Shown here: in pieces, positions 26,401 through 38,640 of the stretch | Layout of the letters: each line of letters opens with the position of its first letter | Numbering within the stretch: the first letter of the stretch is position 1 | The notes under the pieces: generated by a model | The model's database searches: none | Told to the model about the DNA's origin: nothing | The model's input: only the letters and a program-made list of their open reading frames with translations | Source: Rostratula benghalensis | Taxonomy: Eukaryota > Chordata > Aves > Charadriiformes > Rostratulidae | Length of the DNA: 64,000 nt | Reading direction: 5' to 3' | Assembly: GCA_013399305.1 (NCBI GenBank) | Contig: VXAI01000115.1 | Location: 1,693,907 to 1,757,906, forward strand | Translations under genes and position numbers: made by a program

Positions 26401-29400
26401 CCCCACAGTGCAAATCCCAAAGTTGCTGTCTCTCTCCGCGTTGGCTGCCGTAACATTTGTACTTGTCAGAGATTTCTGCCTCTGACTAAAAATTAGCTAT
26501 TGCAAAACACATGGCTCTCACAGATGGTCCAGTAAAGCCAAAGTATTTTCTTTCTCCTAGAGTTTCCGCCAATCCCACTAAGGCTGTATGTGACAGATGC
26601 AGTTACAGTTGAAATACTTTTTAGTGGTTACTATATTTTCACTGTCGGCACCAGTCCCTACTGTGCCACCACATGTAACTTTTCAGTGGCTCCCTTTGTA
26701 CGCTGTAGAGTTCATCAAAGGCAAAGTCATGTTGTCATGAATGAATAATGTCCTCATGGCACATGGTACTCTGCATTTTGTTTTGGTTCTCAATGAGTAA
26801 CTCCTGTAAAGGGATTTTTCTAATGTAATATGTTTGTATAACAGGCTTCTCATGGCAGTTTTGAACACATGTAGCCAATTTAATTGATTATGCTCCTATT
26901 AAAAATAGTCATACACCAGTGACAGTCTTGACAGCCCATCTGTAAACAACAGAAGCTATTTAAACCTAGCACTATAATGCTAATTGGTAAAACACTACTT
27001 GTGGCTGCATATGAATCTCTTGAGTGAAATGCTCACACAATCACTGTACAGGATGTATTAGGGGAATGGACGTGAAATTCTCCTCTAGAAATCCTCCAGG
27101 CATGAGGAACACCTTTCCAAGGCAGGAGTCTGTGATAAAAAAAATTTTAAAAAGAGGTGTTTTGGCTCTGCTTTGCTGGCTGGTAACCTTATGCTTACAG
27201 AAGCACAGGCTGATGATTGCTGCAGCATATGCCCAGTACAAGCATTGCCCTTTCCCTTTGGCCATTTCCCACCCCACATGCCAGCAGTGAGCAGAAGGGC
27301 AGGAATGCAGGCACTTCCAGGTCTGTTGAACTGCCACAATTTTCCCTTGCATAATGGTGATTTTTCTGGGCCAAACAAACAGACTTTATATGGGAAAAGT
27401 GACTGGGATGTAGGACAAAATAGGCACACTGTAATGGCATCACCCCTGCAGCTCTCTCAGGTACAGTGTCACTCTTTTAAGGGAGGAAAGATGCCACAAA
27501 AAGAAATGGCTGGATTCTGAACAGCTTTAATTTGACAGTTCCCTTGTCACCACTGGAATGACAATGATTTATGCTGGCTGAGGGTGCCGGGCACTGAATT
27601 ATTCTTTGCATAACAAAAGATTTTCCTCTTAATCTAATTTCTTCTTCCCTCTTAACTCTCCTTTTACTCTAGAGCTTATGCTTTGAGAGGCTTTTAAGGC
27701 TTATTGCAGATAAAATGCAAGTGCATAGACTTCATGTTAAAAAGAAAATTTGATATCAAGTACCCAGCAAGCACTCATGGAAAGCTACCTCTCTGATTCC
27801 TGAACATAAGTTAAGGGACCAAGGCTTGTGGGCCCAAGCTAAGTGGGCTTCAGAGGTGCTAAGTAGCTGTGAAACCCACTGTAACAGGGTGAGTCAACAG
27901 GAACTTCCAGGCCTTTATTTCCAAAATAGCTGTTTGAAGGGATGTCCTTAGTTGACTTTTCAATGTCAAAGCAAGCCATCATTCACTGACATTCTCTAAA
28001 TTCCCAGTTTTCAATTTAATTTTCGTTCTTGAAAATCTATTTGACAAAACTCCTGTGCATGATTTATCTGAACTAAATAACTGGAAACGTACCTCATATT
28101 GAAAGGAAATCCTTCAGCCCTTGTTGGGAGGTACTGACTGATATCGTAGGAAGGATCAATACTTCTATTACTAGTAAAGTATGAAGTGATAAGGCATTTC
28201 CTTGGTATTTTTTTATATTTCTCTTCTTTTTGAATACTGTGGAGCTGTCACATTACTTATAGAGGCACTAGATACAATGCTTATTAGTATAGATCCATCT
28301 TTGGTTTTCTTTTTGCTCATATACACATGCCAGGAAAATCAGACAAGCTTTTAATCTTTTTTAAGATACTGCAGCACTTTTTTTTTTTTTTGACATCTTA
28401 ATTTAAAAGCATTAGAGATTTCACCACAAATCACAACAGTAACAAATCATTATGCTTAAATCTACTTTAGCCGTCATTGGGACTTATTAGTCCATTAATG
28501 GCTGACTGCAATGCGTATGTATCCGACACTTGCAATTTCTTTTTGCTTCTCTCTTTCAGTAATGACTTAATTCTGAACCCTTTCACAGTGTAGTATTATT
28601 CAGGATAAGAAAACTTTCCAATACTTGTCCAGCAGTTGCTGCAGTCTATCATCATAGCATATGCAAACTATTATATTTTAAAATGTTTATAGACACAAGT
28701 GCCCTAACTGTGCTTCCCAAGCAGCCCCTAAACAACAGTGAAGCTCTGTATCCTGAAAACCTTGTGGTTGCAGCAAATATCAAAAATGCAGTGTATGACT
28801 GGTACTATACCTACTGGTTTAATCATTTTGCTGACATGCCAAGAAATCCAATGGTTCCTTTTATTTTTCTTTTTAGAAGAAAAACTTTTCGCTGTAAGAT
28901 AAACATTTTTATCATGTTTATCAAGCTAAATCTCAATAATTGACAACGTACCTTTTTGTTTGATTGATTTTTTTTTCGTTTTGTCAACAGTCTGTGACAC
29001 CTGAGACTCCTCTAGGGCACATGGTACATGCTGACTGGGCAAAAAGTGTTTTTTCTTGATGTCCATCTAGGTGCTTTACTCAACACAGCAGTCATTAAAG
29101 CTTATATGTCACCTACACTTTGCTGTTCAGACTTCTATTTACTTTTGGCACTTAGCCCCCACCATTCCACTTTAGACCCCTGCCACCTTTAATTACCCAA
29201 CTCATCTATCAAAGAGCTGCACCTTCTATTTTTGTTAGCAAAAGCTTGTCCACAACTTTCCCTGAAAGCATATTTATTGAAAACAAAGCCAGTATTTTAT
29301 ACAAACACCCCTGGCAGAGGTGTAACTTGGAGGTTGTTGCCTGAGCACTGGAGCAGCCAATCATAGGGCTGGCTATGCTGACATGAATGAATGTTTTCAA

Positions 29401-29852
29401 AGGTGCCCTAGAGCTGGACACTTGGATCCTAATGAAAGAAATGTTTGGGGCATGTATTTGCTTTTTTTTTTTTCCCTTTGAAACTCCAGTCTAACTGATG
29501 TATTTAACCAAAGTTAATTCTGAAGGCCTGTGTACACACCAATAAACCCAGTATATTTAAATGGATACCCTAAATGAGTTTACATAGATTTAACTGGTTT
29601 TAGTGAAGTTGTCAATAAACAGCATTTTTCTACCTCCATCTCCACCAGTGGAAGGGGTCACTTCCTCCTTGCTCCTCATTATTCCTGTATATTCCTGCAT
29701 ATCTGACAGGGAAGCTGTGTCTGTCCTAGGTTGTACTCCTGTGCCAAAAGGATTTTTCCTCTCCCCTTCTACTACTTGGTGCCTCTTGTAACTCCATCCC
29801 CACTGTATCCACCTATTGCCTGTGCCTCCCTAGCTGACTTCTTTTTACTCAG
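20489..29852. other. Long unique stretch without a recognisable gene
   Basis: No gene or interspersed repeat recognised. The area 27040-27520 is locally GC-richer and so carries long overlapping frames on both strands, which argues against any one of them being coding. There is a 14-base T run at 28378-28391. A 47-codon frame without Met at 25159-25302 has protein-like composition but no match that I know. Confidence 0.5.
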
Positions 29853-30331
29853 CATTGGTAAGACACATTTGGAGTGCTGGACTCAACAGTCTGGTAGACA
29901 TGGGCATACTGGAGTGAGTTGGGCAAAGGGCTGCTAAGGTGCCAAAAGACTGTAGCATCTCTTACATGAGGAGAGGCTGAGAGAGTTGGGACTGTTCAGC
30001 CTGGAGGAGAGAAGTCTCAGGGTTGGATTGTCAGCGTGTGTAAATATATGTTGGGATGGAATCAGGTTTCTCTCAGCAGAGCTCGGTGAATGACAAGGCA
30101 ATGGGAAAAAATACAGTAAGGGTAATTCCCTTCAAACATCAGAGAAACTTTTTTACTGTTGGGGATCAAAGACTGGAAAAAGGCTGCCCAGAGACATTGT
30201 ATAGTCTCGGAGATATTAAAAATCTGACTGGTCAGGGTCCTACAAAACCTGCTGTACTTGGCCCTTGCTTGAGCAGGGGCTTGGACTAGATGATTTCCAC
30301 AAGTGCCTTCCAATCCAAACAATTCTGTAAC
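29853..30331 (+). mobile_element. CR1 LINE 3' region, about 480 bp
   Basis: The order of blocks matches the end of CR1 ORF2 and its 3' end: gacacatttggagtgctgg, then gaggagaggctgagagag with ttgggactgttcagcctgg, then catcagagaaactttttt-like sequence, gcccagagacattg, the ttgcttgagcaggggcttgg block with actagatgatttcc, and a decayed AATTCTGT terminus. It is substitution-rich, with at least one internal deletion and broken frames. This is a non-functional 5'-truncated copy. Confidence 0.9.
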
Positions 30332-30580
30332 TTCTGCTATCTTCCTTGTAGTTAAGACAAATCAGTCACAATCTTCTTATCTTTCTCTGTTCAAACTTCT
30401 AGTTTTACACAGACTACTGGAACACAAGCGAAGGATCACATAGCTCATATCTTGTCTTCATGATGTGTGAGGTTTTATAGGGTTTTTCTGTTCTGCTTGT
30501 TTGTTTCCTAAGGGAAGGGAAAGATTTTCTATACTTTACTCTTCCCTCTTTTGGATCATCCTCCCATAAGTATGGTAAAG
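30332..30580. other. Spacer between two CR1 copies
   Basis: About 250 bp of unique sequence separating two CR1 copies whose 3' ends face each other. Confidence 0.5.
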
Positions 30581-30662
30581 TAGAATCATGGAATATTTTG
30601 AGTTGGAAGGGACCCATAAGGATCATTGAATCCAACTCCCTGTGTGTTGCAGGATTAAACAA
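30581..30662 (-). mobile_element. CR1 LINE 3' end, short fragment
   Basis: On the plus strand it reads tagaatcatggaat, then gagttggaagggacccataagg, then gaatccaactccctg. This is the reverse complement of a CR1 3' end. It is only about 80 bp and is 5'-truncated. Confidence 0.88.
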
Positions 30663-33600
30663 AACTAAAGGAGTTCTAATAAATTGTTAGGAGGTAAAGG
30701 ACAAAGTGATAGAAGGTGGAATAGCTGCTTGCCCATATACCCATAAATAACAATTGGTCACAGATTATATTTCAGTGAGAGAAAAGTAACATTACTTCCA
30801 CAACCAGCTTATAAATGTTCAAGCCAAGCACTGAAATGAGAAGATATTTCTAACAAAGTCCCCCACAGAAAAGGAAATGCCATTTGGAGACCCTTCCCAT
30901 AGCTCTGTACTTACAATTCACATCTGCTCACAAAAGCAGCTCAAGCACCACCAGTCTTTTGTGATGCTGAGAAGAGTTACTGGGCAAAGGGGTGTTTTTT
31001 ACGATATAAGAAAAAATATTGTGGACACCAACAGACGATGGGTCACCAGGTCAGCTGGGGTGGCAGTTGGGGTTGTTTCCCCATATCTGGTTTTCCTCTA
31101 TCAAGGCACGAAAGTCAGAGCTACTTGTCAATCAGTTTCTGTGCTATAAGATTGAAGGTTTCAGAAGCCATCTGACAAGCACAAGTGCGATAGGTAACTA
31201 GGTGTTGGTGATCTCAACAACTGTGAAACCTGGCCGTGCAAGGAGGGCTGGAATCATCATCCAAAGCAAGCCAGTAGCTTGATAGCACATAGAAAGGTTT
31301 CCCTACTGACATATTTCTGTGTGTTCCTTGGCAGGTGGTTCAAGAAGTTTTACTGAAGTTCATTGAGAAGGAGGAAGGCAAGAGGAAGGCAAGAGGAAGA
31401 CTCAGGAAAGCCCTGAAGGGTCTCATACATTACTGCCCGTGCCTAAAGGCATGGCTTTGTATATTGTGCCTGTATGCACAGGCTGTGCAATATGTTCTGC
31501 TGTTCGTTTGGCGTGTTTAGGTTTAGCAGAAAGCAGCTCTGGACCCCAGAACCATTCTTTAGGTCTCTTGGCTGGGGAGAAGCTGGGAAGGGAGAAACTG
31601 GGAAGGATGGCTGAATACAGGTTCCACTGTAGGCAGTGTGGGCAATGTATTTCTTTCACATTCAAAATCTTATTTCTCTGACTAGCAAGCCTTCACTTCA
31701 TCTCCTGGATGGAGTAAATCTGTGCATTTGTAACCTATCTCTGAACAAATGAGATGTCTGGATGGGAAACTGATTCATGCAGGGCATTCTTCCCATGGGG
31801 TCAGCTAATCTGTGCAGCAGCCAGGGTGGTCTTGGGAGGGACCTGTCACCCAGCCTGAATTGTAGGTTTGAGGCATAAACTATACATTTACCATTGCATC
31901 ATGGTATTATTCATACAAGGCGGTAATCCTCCTCAGAGTATAATTATGCACAGTCTGCTGAGCTCCCAAAATGTAATTACCACTCTATGGGGCTGGGTTA
32001 CATTCACAGGCTGAGCCAGGGCGTGACTCTCCCTTTCAGGGCCTGGATGACCCATACTCTGCCAAGATTTTTTTCTTCTGTTCCTTTTTGGCAGGTAAAT
32101 AGGGAGAGTAAGAAATAAGCATTATTCTGACACAGGCTTCAGCTGTGGTGTGAGTCTGAATAATATGATCTTCTTCCCCTTACAGGTTTGATAAGCTGCA
32201 AAATCACGCCATGGTTTGAAATGCCAAAAAAGACACATGGATTTCATTGGCCTCAGTGAGTTGAGAAACAGGGCTTGGGCTTTTCCAGGGACCTCAGACA
32301 ACTTTCACTTTCCAGATAATGGGATATAAGGCACTGGCTGTGGGACAAAGAACATTATAAAAGCTGTTGTTAAATCTCATGGGGACAATCTAAATGGTTT
32401 CTGAAAGAGAACAGGGACTTTCATTGGCTGTTTCGTTGTAACTTTCTCCCTCCTGTTACTTATCTTTGCTCCTGAACTCTGCCAATGCTACTTAGCTGCT
32501 GAAGGAAGGGTATCTGTCAAGTTTCCAAACAGGCACAGGTAATTCTGAAGGTTTTTTTTTTTTCCAATAACTTCTAATAATTTGTCCCCCTGCGCACACA
32601 CCGTTCTTGGCTGTGGGCCAGGAAAATCCAGAGCGTTTCCAGGGAGATTTGAGTTCTGCTGAGTGCCATATATTACAGTCGGCTCAAAGAGAATAAATCC
32701 AATATTTTAATGGAACAGTTTAGATACAGGAACAGGCAAATTGCCATGCTAACACATTCCCTGTCTCCAAAGGGAGGCAAGTAAAATATTCGCTCAGTCT
32801 TTGATGAGTTTCCTCTCCTCCATCATCATAAAAAACTTCCAGTCAAAAAAATCTGCATGGTGCTGGGTCTTACATGCTCACCTCTGCTGCTCCTCAGCAG
32901 GGAAGGTCAGGCTGTACTAGATACATCCAGGGCTGTCTTGAGACCATCTTCCCTGAGAAGAGCAGTCAAAGGTCTTACCAGCTGTTTGACTGCTTTGGAG
33001 ATGCGGAGTCTTGATACCATTAGCCTTACAGAGGAGATGAGAGGAAACCCTGGGAAGCACCAAGCTGAGGAAGGTACCTACTTGTTGTTACTCAGATTAA
33101 TTGCTTGAGACAATTCAGAGCCTCCCTTGCTTTAGGGGAGCCACCTGCTTTGGCAGTAATTAGGGCATGAGGTTTTTCCCTCTGCAGAACTCCGTTACAA
33201 ATCAACATCTCATTAACACAAAGTTGGACTTCAGCATTTCACTTAGACTGGGAGACAAATGATGCCAGCAGATTAAAAAATCTACCTGTTCTTTTCATAT
33301 TCCTGTTCTTTTGCTTTGTCTTATGCCATATTACAAGTTCTATAGTGAAAGATCTGCTTTGGTAGTCAAGGTGTGATTTACACAACTGAATCTGAATATA
33401 GAAGCATTTCACAGCCATTTTCAAGGTTAAGAATTAAAAGAATGGTTAATTCCACATGTTAAAAAAATACAAGAGTATTTGATCCTCAGGGAGTTATACT
33501 GAACTGGTAACCACACAGAGGTTTAATATAAAACACATCAACTCCTCCCTGCTATTTTTTGTATAGTCAATAAAGCTTTGATGAACCATTATATGATTCA

Positions 33601-36600
33601 GCTACAGGGCAAAATGTTGTCACTATTTTTTTGTAACTGAGGGTGTGGCCATCCTTTCCATTGGAATGATGAGGGCTTTTTTTCCTGCTTCTGCTCTGGC
33701 CAGAACTAAACCCATGTAGATCAATTAATAGGAAGAGGCCACTGTGCTGCTCCATGTGTTCCTCCTCCACCTGGGTGACAGGTAGATGTCCTGTTGCCAT
33801 CAGAGAGAGTCAAGCTGGCTTGGAAGGAAGACTACCCTTGCCAACACTTAAGAGGTAGCAGGATTAAGTTTTGCAAGCCCCAAACAATAAGAATTGTTTT
33901 TTACTGGCACAGGGGAGGTGTATCAAATTATCTTACTTTTTATTTTGTACCTAGGTGCATGAAAAATGCGTATCCTTTGTTGTTCTGAAAGATTTTCCAG
34001 AAGGTAAAAAGCTCAGAAAGGGATGATGAGCTCTGGGTAGTGCTGAGGCTGTTGGCCAACCTGATGGAGCACTTCTGCCATGTGACATGCCTGCAGACTG
34101 CCCATCACACAACAGACAAACTCAGACCCCCTCCAAGAAGTCAAAATGGACATCATCTCCTGGCCTTGCACAGATCTCCTCTTTTATTCCTCCATCTCCC
34201 CTTGGGCAACTGAGGCCAAACTACGAGCAGGGCAACTTTCTATTACTGCATTCTGTATAAGGCTGTGTATAAAGACTGTTATTAAAATGAAACAGCACTT
34301 GAAATGGAAAATTTTCAGGTCTTGTTTTTTAAAAGTTTACAATGTTCCAACCTTAAAAAACTCCTTTTTTTTTTTGATTATTGCTTCAGAAATATCTTTT
34401 TAGCAGTCCTGACAGCTTTCAGAAACAAAAGAGCCTTCCAAGAGAATTTTAAAGAGTTTTTCAAAAGCACTTCTGCCTTTGTATTTGAGAGAGGCTTTGG
34501 CAGTGCTGTAAAACAGCAGTGCTTCTCTTCACTCCCTCTTCTCTTTGTCAATCATCTGAATTTACACTGCATTTAGAATTTGTCACATAAAGTACGGGAG
34601 ACCTTAAAATCATTCCTTCCAAACTGGTAATTTCTGTATGGAAAATCTTGCTGTGAGGCCATGTGAAACTGAATCAAACAAATGAATAACTCAAAGCATG
34701 ATGAAATTCTGAATGTATACATATGTTAAAGAGTGAACATTGCCTCTGCTCCTCCTTCTAACCAGGGATTTTTTGTTCATTTACTAAAAAGAACACAACT
34801 GGTAGACACTAGTGATAGAAACTTCTGGTAAGGTAACTGCACATGTTTGCGGTTTTTTTCCCAAATAGATTTTTGCTGTAAAAAATTTGATTGACGTGAC
34901 AGCGAGAATTCCTGATTGACTTTTGGTTGGAGACAACATAAATGAGGAGGAACTCCACCAATTCATTAGGAATGCATCAAGGTCAGCACCATGTGTGTAC
35001 AAGGAGGGCAAAACAGGCAATGCTATCAATTATACTCAGTAATACAAGTGATGTATTAATAATTATCACAATATATTGAGCTGAAAACCTATCTTACAGT
35101 CCAGTAAGAAAACATACCTCTTTGAGCACCAAGTCAGGCCTTCCTTCTTTGCTTCCCTCCCTGTAATTGTGGCTCATTTCTGTCAAAACCACAAAAAGCA
35201 GAGGTGTGGTTCAGCCAGTCAAGCACATCTCTAATGTGACTTCATGTCTATCCTAAAGCAAAGCTAAACTTCCTGCCTTTGTTAATCTGTATAGTCTTTA
35301 TAAAGTATACATTTAGCAGTACACATTTAACTTCAAAGCCATTTAGCACATATTTCATGGAGTATACGCAGCTTCTCACAGCATAAACAGTAGGTGAACT
35401 GGGTCTGCATAGCACAGGTCTGTAAAGCACAAGTGATCACATGGAAAATATAATAACTATGAATGCACATGCTGATGCCAGTAAACACATTAATATTTTT
35501 ATTTCCATGTTTATATATATTTCCACAATTTTTAATACTGTTTTGTATAAGTGTATTGGTTTACTGAATATGCAGCTTCTATGCATAATTAAAAAACACA
35601 TTTTAAACACATTAAAAACATTTTTCACATTCTGTTTCTGACTAATAAGACAAAATTAGAACATCATGCCAAAAGATGTATATAGCCAAGCATTAAAAAA
35701 CTGTAGTGGTTGATTTGACCAGAATTTCCTTTACTGCACACTTGGAGTAGGGAAACTGGAAATGTATTCAGACAAACACATATGAGTGGGATTAATCTGA
35801 TTAAATGCAGGTGCTTATATCTGTGCTAGGAGTTTACACTTCCTTTATTGTAAATGGAAAAAAATGGGCATTTCTAGGATGTGATTAATCCTTCTAAAGA
35901 CAGACATCTAAAAAATAGACATCTAGAATAGGTCAGATTGACTTTATCCTGGAAATGCTTATTTCTGTAATTTAACAGCAGAGGGAATTTAGCCTAGACA
36001 TAAATATTGTTTAGGTAAGGTTATTCTCAACCTTTAAAATCTTGTCTGTTGCTGAAGGGATGAAATCTGCCTCCCTTGAAGGCAATGGTAAAAATTCTTT
36101 TCATTTTATTGAATTTACTTTTCATTTAGTTTTCATTTTGTATTTCACCCCAAGTTAATAGATCATTATGAGCAAAGTCTAATTATTCCTACTTCTTACC
36201 TTAACTAAAGAAAAAATCATTTTCCAGAATCAACAAAAGTATCTTCATTATTACTGAGTTCTTTCTCACTCTGGAGTCTGGATTTTGGTATTCATGATGA
36301 CTTTCTGTTAAAATGCTTAAAGAGTCACCAAGACAAGGAATACAGGTTCACACCAGCTGTCAGGGGGCAGATGATTTGCAAAACCAATAGTGTAATTCTT
36401 GCATCTCCACCAAAGCCCATATTCTTGTGCAGGCCACTGCTGGTTTATTAGATGTTTGAAGAAAGTATGCAATGGAGGACTAAACACAGATTTTCTGGGA
36501 CATTGCCTCTAGACCGCAGACCAAGATGTGCAGAATGGCTTGGGTCCTCACTTCTCTAGAGCAGGCTGGTCTCATTCAACCACTTCACTACATGGCATTC

Positions 36601-37340
36601 AGCCCTGTGGTCCTCCAAGACATAAATATTACTCTTAAGGGCTCTTTCAACTAATCATGTGAGGAATGCATCACAGTCTAACAGACAAGTAGTTTTTGGC
36701 ATGAACCTGAATTACATACACAGACATGACCGAGATAGTTAAACACATAATGCCCGTTAGGGATGGAGCTATTCTCAGAACCGTATCAGGGTGTGTATTG
36801 GACAGAGATTCAAACAAGAGCCTAGAAATTAACAAAGTCCCCTGCGCTGTGAGAAATCAGAAGACCAGAACCCAGAATCAAACAGTGTGATGAGGCTTTT
36901 TGGCAGTGTAGAGTCACTGTTAGGACTGGAGCTCCCATTTGGTGAAATTACTTTTTAGTGTGTTCCTTGAGTTCATTTTCATTAGCTTGAGATTTTACCT
37001 GAAATTCAACTGATATGGGTACCTTTTAGAAGGTATGACCATATTAGGTGCTGATTAGTGGCTTTTGGGGCATGAGAATTTCTACTATAGGAGCTGAGAA
37101 AAGCTTTTAGACTAGACCCCAAATTCTATCACTATATTACAGCCAGTGTAGCTGAAGCACCACAAAAATTAGTTCCTTCATTGTGTGTAGATGCTACACT
37201 GGAACGTCTTCACAGATAAATTTTCACACAGTTGAGATAACACAATACATAGGAAGAAAATTGGTCTAAAATTCTTTTCTTAATTATTCATGAGTGACAT
37301 GCCACCGCCTCCTTCTCTCCACTGACTATATAAGATAATT
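30663..37340. other. Long unique stretch without a recognisable gene
   Basis: No gene recognised. An 11-bp unit (gaggaaggcaa) repeats about 2.7 times at 31371-31401. A CTCF-like core lies at 36356-36369. The frames at 31335-31681 and 32857-33108 are unremarkable. Confidence 0.5.
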
Positions 37341-37387
37341 CTGCTCTGAAAGGTCTTTTCCAACAAAAAAGATTCTAAGATTCTATG
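37341..37387 (+). mobile_element. CR1 LINE 3' tip
   Basis: About 47 bp reading ctctgaaaggtcttttccaac, then GATTCTAAGATTCTATG. This is the terminal part of CR1 with two octamer copies. It is too short to place in a subfamily. Confidence 0.75.
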
Positions 37388-38005
37388 TGGTCATACAGTG
37401 ATTTGTCCATACATAGATGCCTCTGCTGATGGCATCTTTATTTATTCAAATAAATCCAACTCTTCATTTCCCTCTCCAGGTGATGCTTTCAACCTATGTA
37501 ATTTTTTTATATTCTGCATATAAAAGATCACCTCTTAATAGCATCTTGCATTAATTGGTTGATGGATGGACACTTTTCTCTCTGTGTGTTGTGTGATTGT
37601 GAAACGGCACAGCAGGTGCTGAAGATGAGAAATGAACTCTGCAGATGAGCTAAGGAAAGCAACAGTAGTGCACCAGCACAGAGAAGTAAGAAATTTTTCA
37701 ATAAGTGAATTTGGGAATTCTTTTTTCAGTTAGAAATGTGAAAGGAAACCAAAGCCTGTGTTGTGACAGGACTGTTTTATAAACAAGCCTCATATATGTA
37801 TTGCTTTGGAAGAAAATCACGGGGCTCCACTTTTGCCATGATGGAAAATACCTTAATGACTACTGGTAATCATCTGGAATAGCAGAGAAAAGAGGGAAGT
37901 TCAGCTTTGTCACTGTGTGTGTCTGCAGGGTTCATTCCTTTCTGTGCAGATCTCTACTAAACAGAAAATTATGCAGGATTTGTAGGGGGAAGTACTACCT
38001 TTTAT

Positions 38006-38068
38006 TGGATGGATGGATGGATGGATGGATGGATGGATGGATGGATGGATGGATGGATGGATGGATGG
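38006..38068 (+). repeat. (GGAT)n tetranucleotide microsatellite
   Basis: A perfect array of nearly 16 GGAT units. A 68-codon frame crossing it reads WMDG repeats as an artefact. It is likely polymorphic in length. Confidence 0.97.
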
Positions 38069-38539
38069 GTGGACCAACCTCACTTTTGTTTAAGTCACTG
38101 CATCCCTGTTGTAAATGCTAAATTTCAATATCCTCATTATTGCAGAATATATACTTTCTTCCTATGAAAATAATCTTTTTCCCTACAAATCTTTCCCCAC
38201 TTATTATTTGAATTCACCACTAATCAATGAGAGGTAAAAGCAAGTATAACTAAGCAAGAATGCTTTTTCAAACAACCTCAGACTTGGTATTAGCAGTGTT
38301 GCCCGCTCCAGTAGTGAGAAATCCAAAACATTACTTCCAAGGAGCCTGGTGGGTACTGGGAACAAGCAGTGGTGAGCTGGTTACTGACCCTCCTGTTTCC
38401 AATGCAGAGACTGAAAACTCTTCTTAGAGAAGCAAACTGAACAAATCACCAGAAGAGTGAGACACAAAAGGCATCACCAACACAAAATAATTTGAGCATG
38501 TCCCAGTATGCAGTATTAGTGTTACCATTAATCAGCACT

Positions 38540-38640
38540 CATTGCTATTAATTATCACTGGGCTTAAAATGCATCCCCGAACAATGTCCCATTAAATGAT
38601 TTTTCTGATTAAGCACGTCCCGATTAAGTAGAGTGCACTG
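38540..38640 (-). mobile_element. Candidate Tigger/pogo-like DNA transposon terminus
   Basis: Read on the minus strand from 38640, the sequence begins CAGTGCACTCTAC. It then has recurring (c/t)TTAAT-plus-GGGAC motifs (cttaatcgggac, cttaatcag, tttaatgggac, attaatgg). A CAGT start with recurring TTAA/GGGA motifs is typical of Tigger-type termini, and the outside dinucleotide at 38641-38642 is TA, the expected target site. I found no opposite end in the neighbourhood, so this would be a fragment. The family is inferred, not confirmed. Confidence 0.42.

Noticed and set aside
27024..27520. Cluster of frames on both strands suggesting a gene
   Set aside because: Overlapping open frames in both directions reflect local base composition; none has family features.
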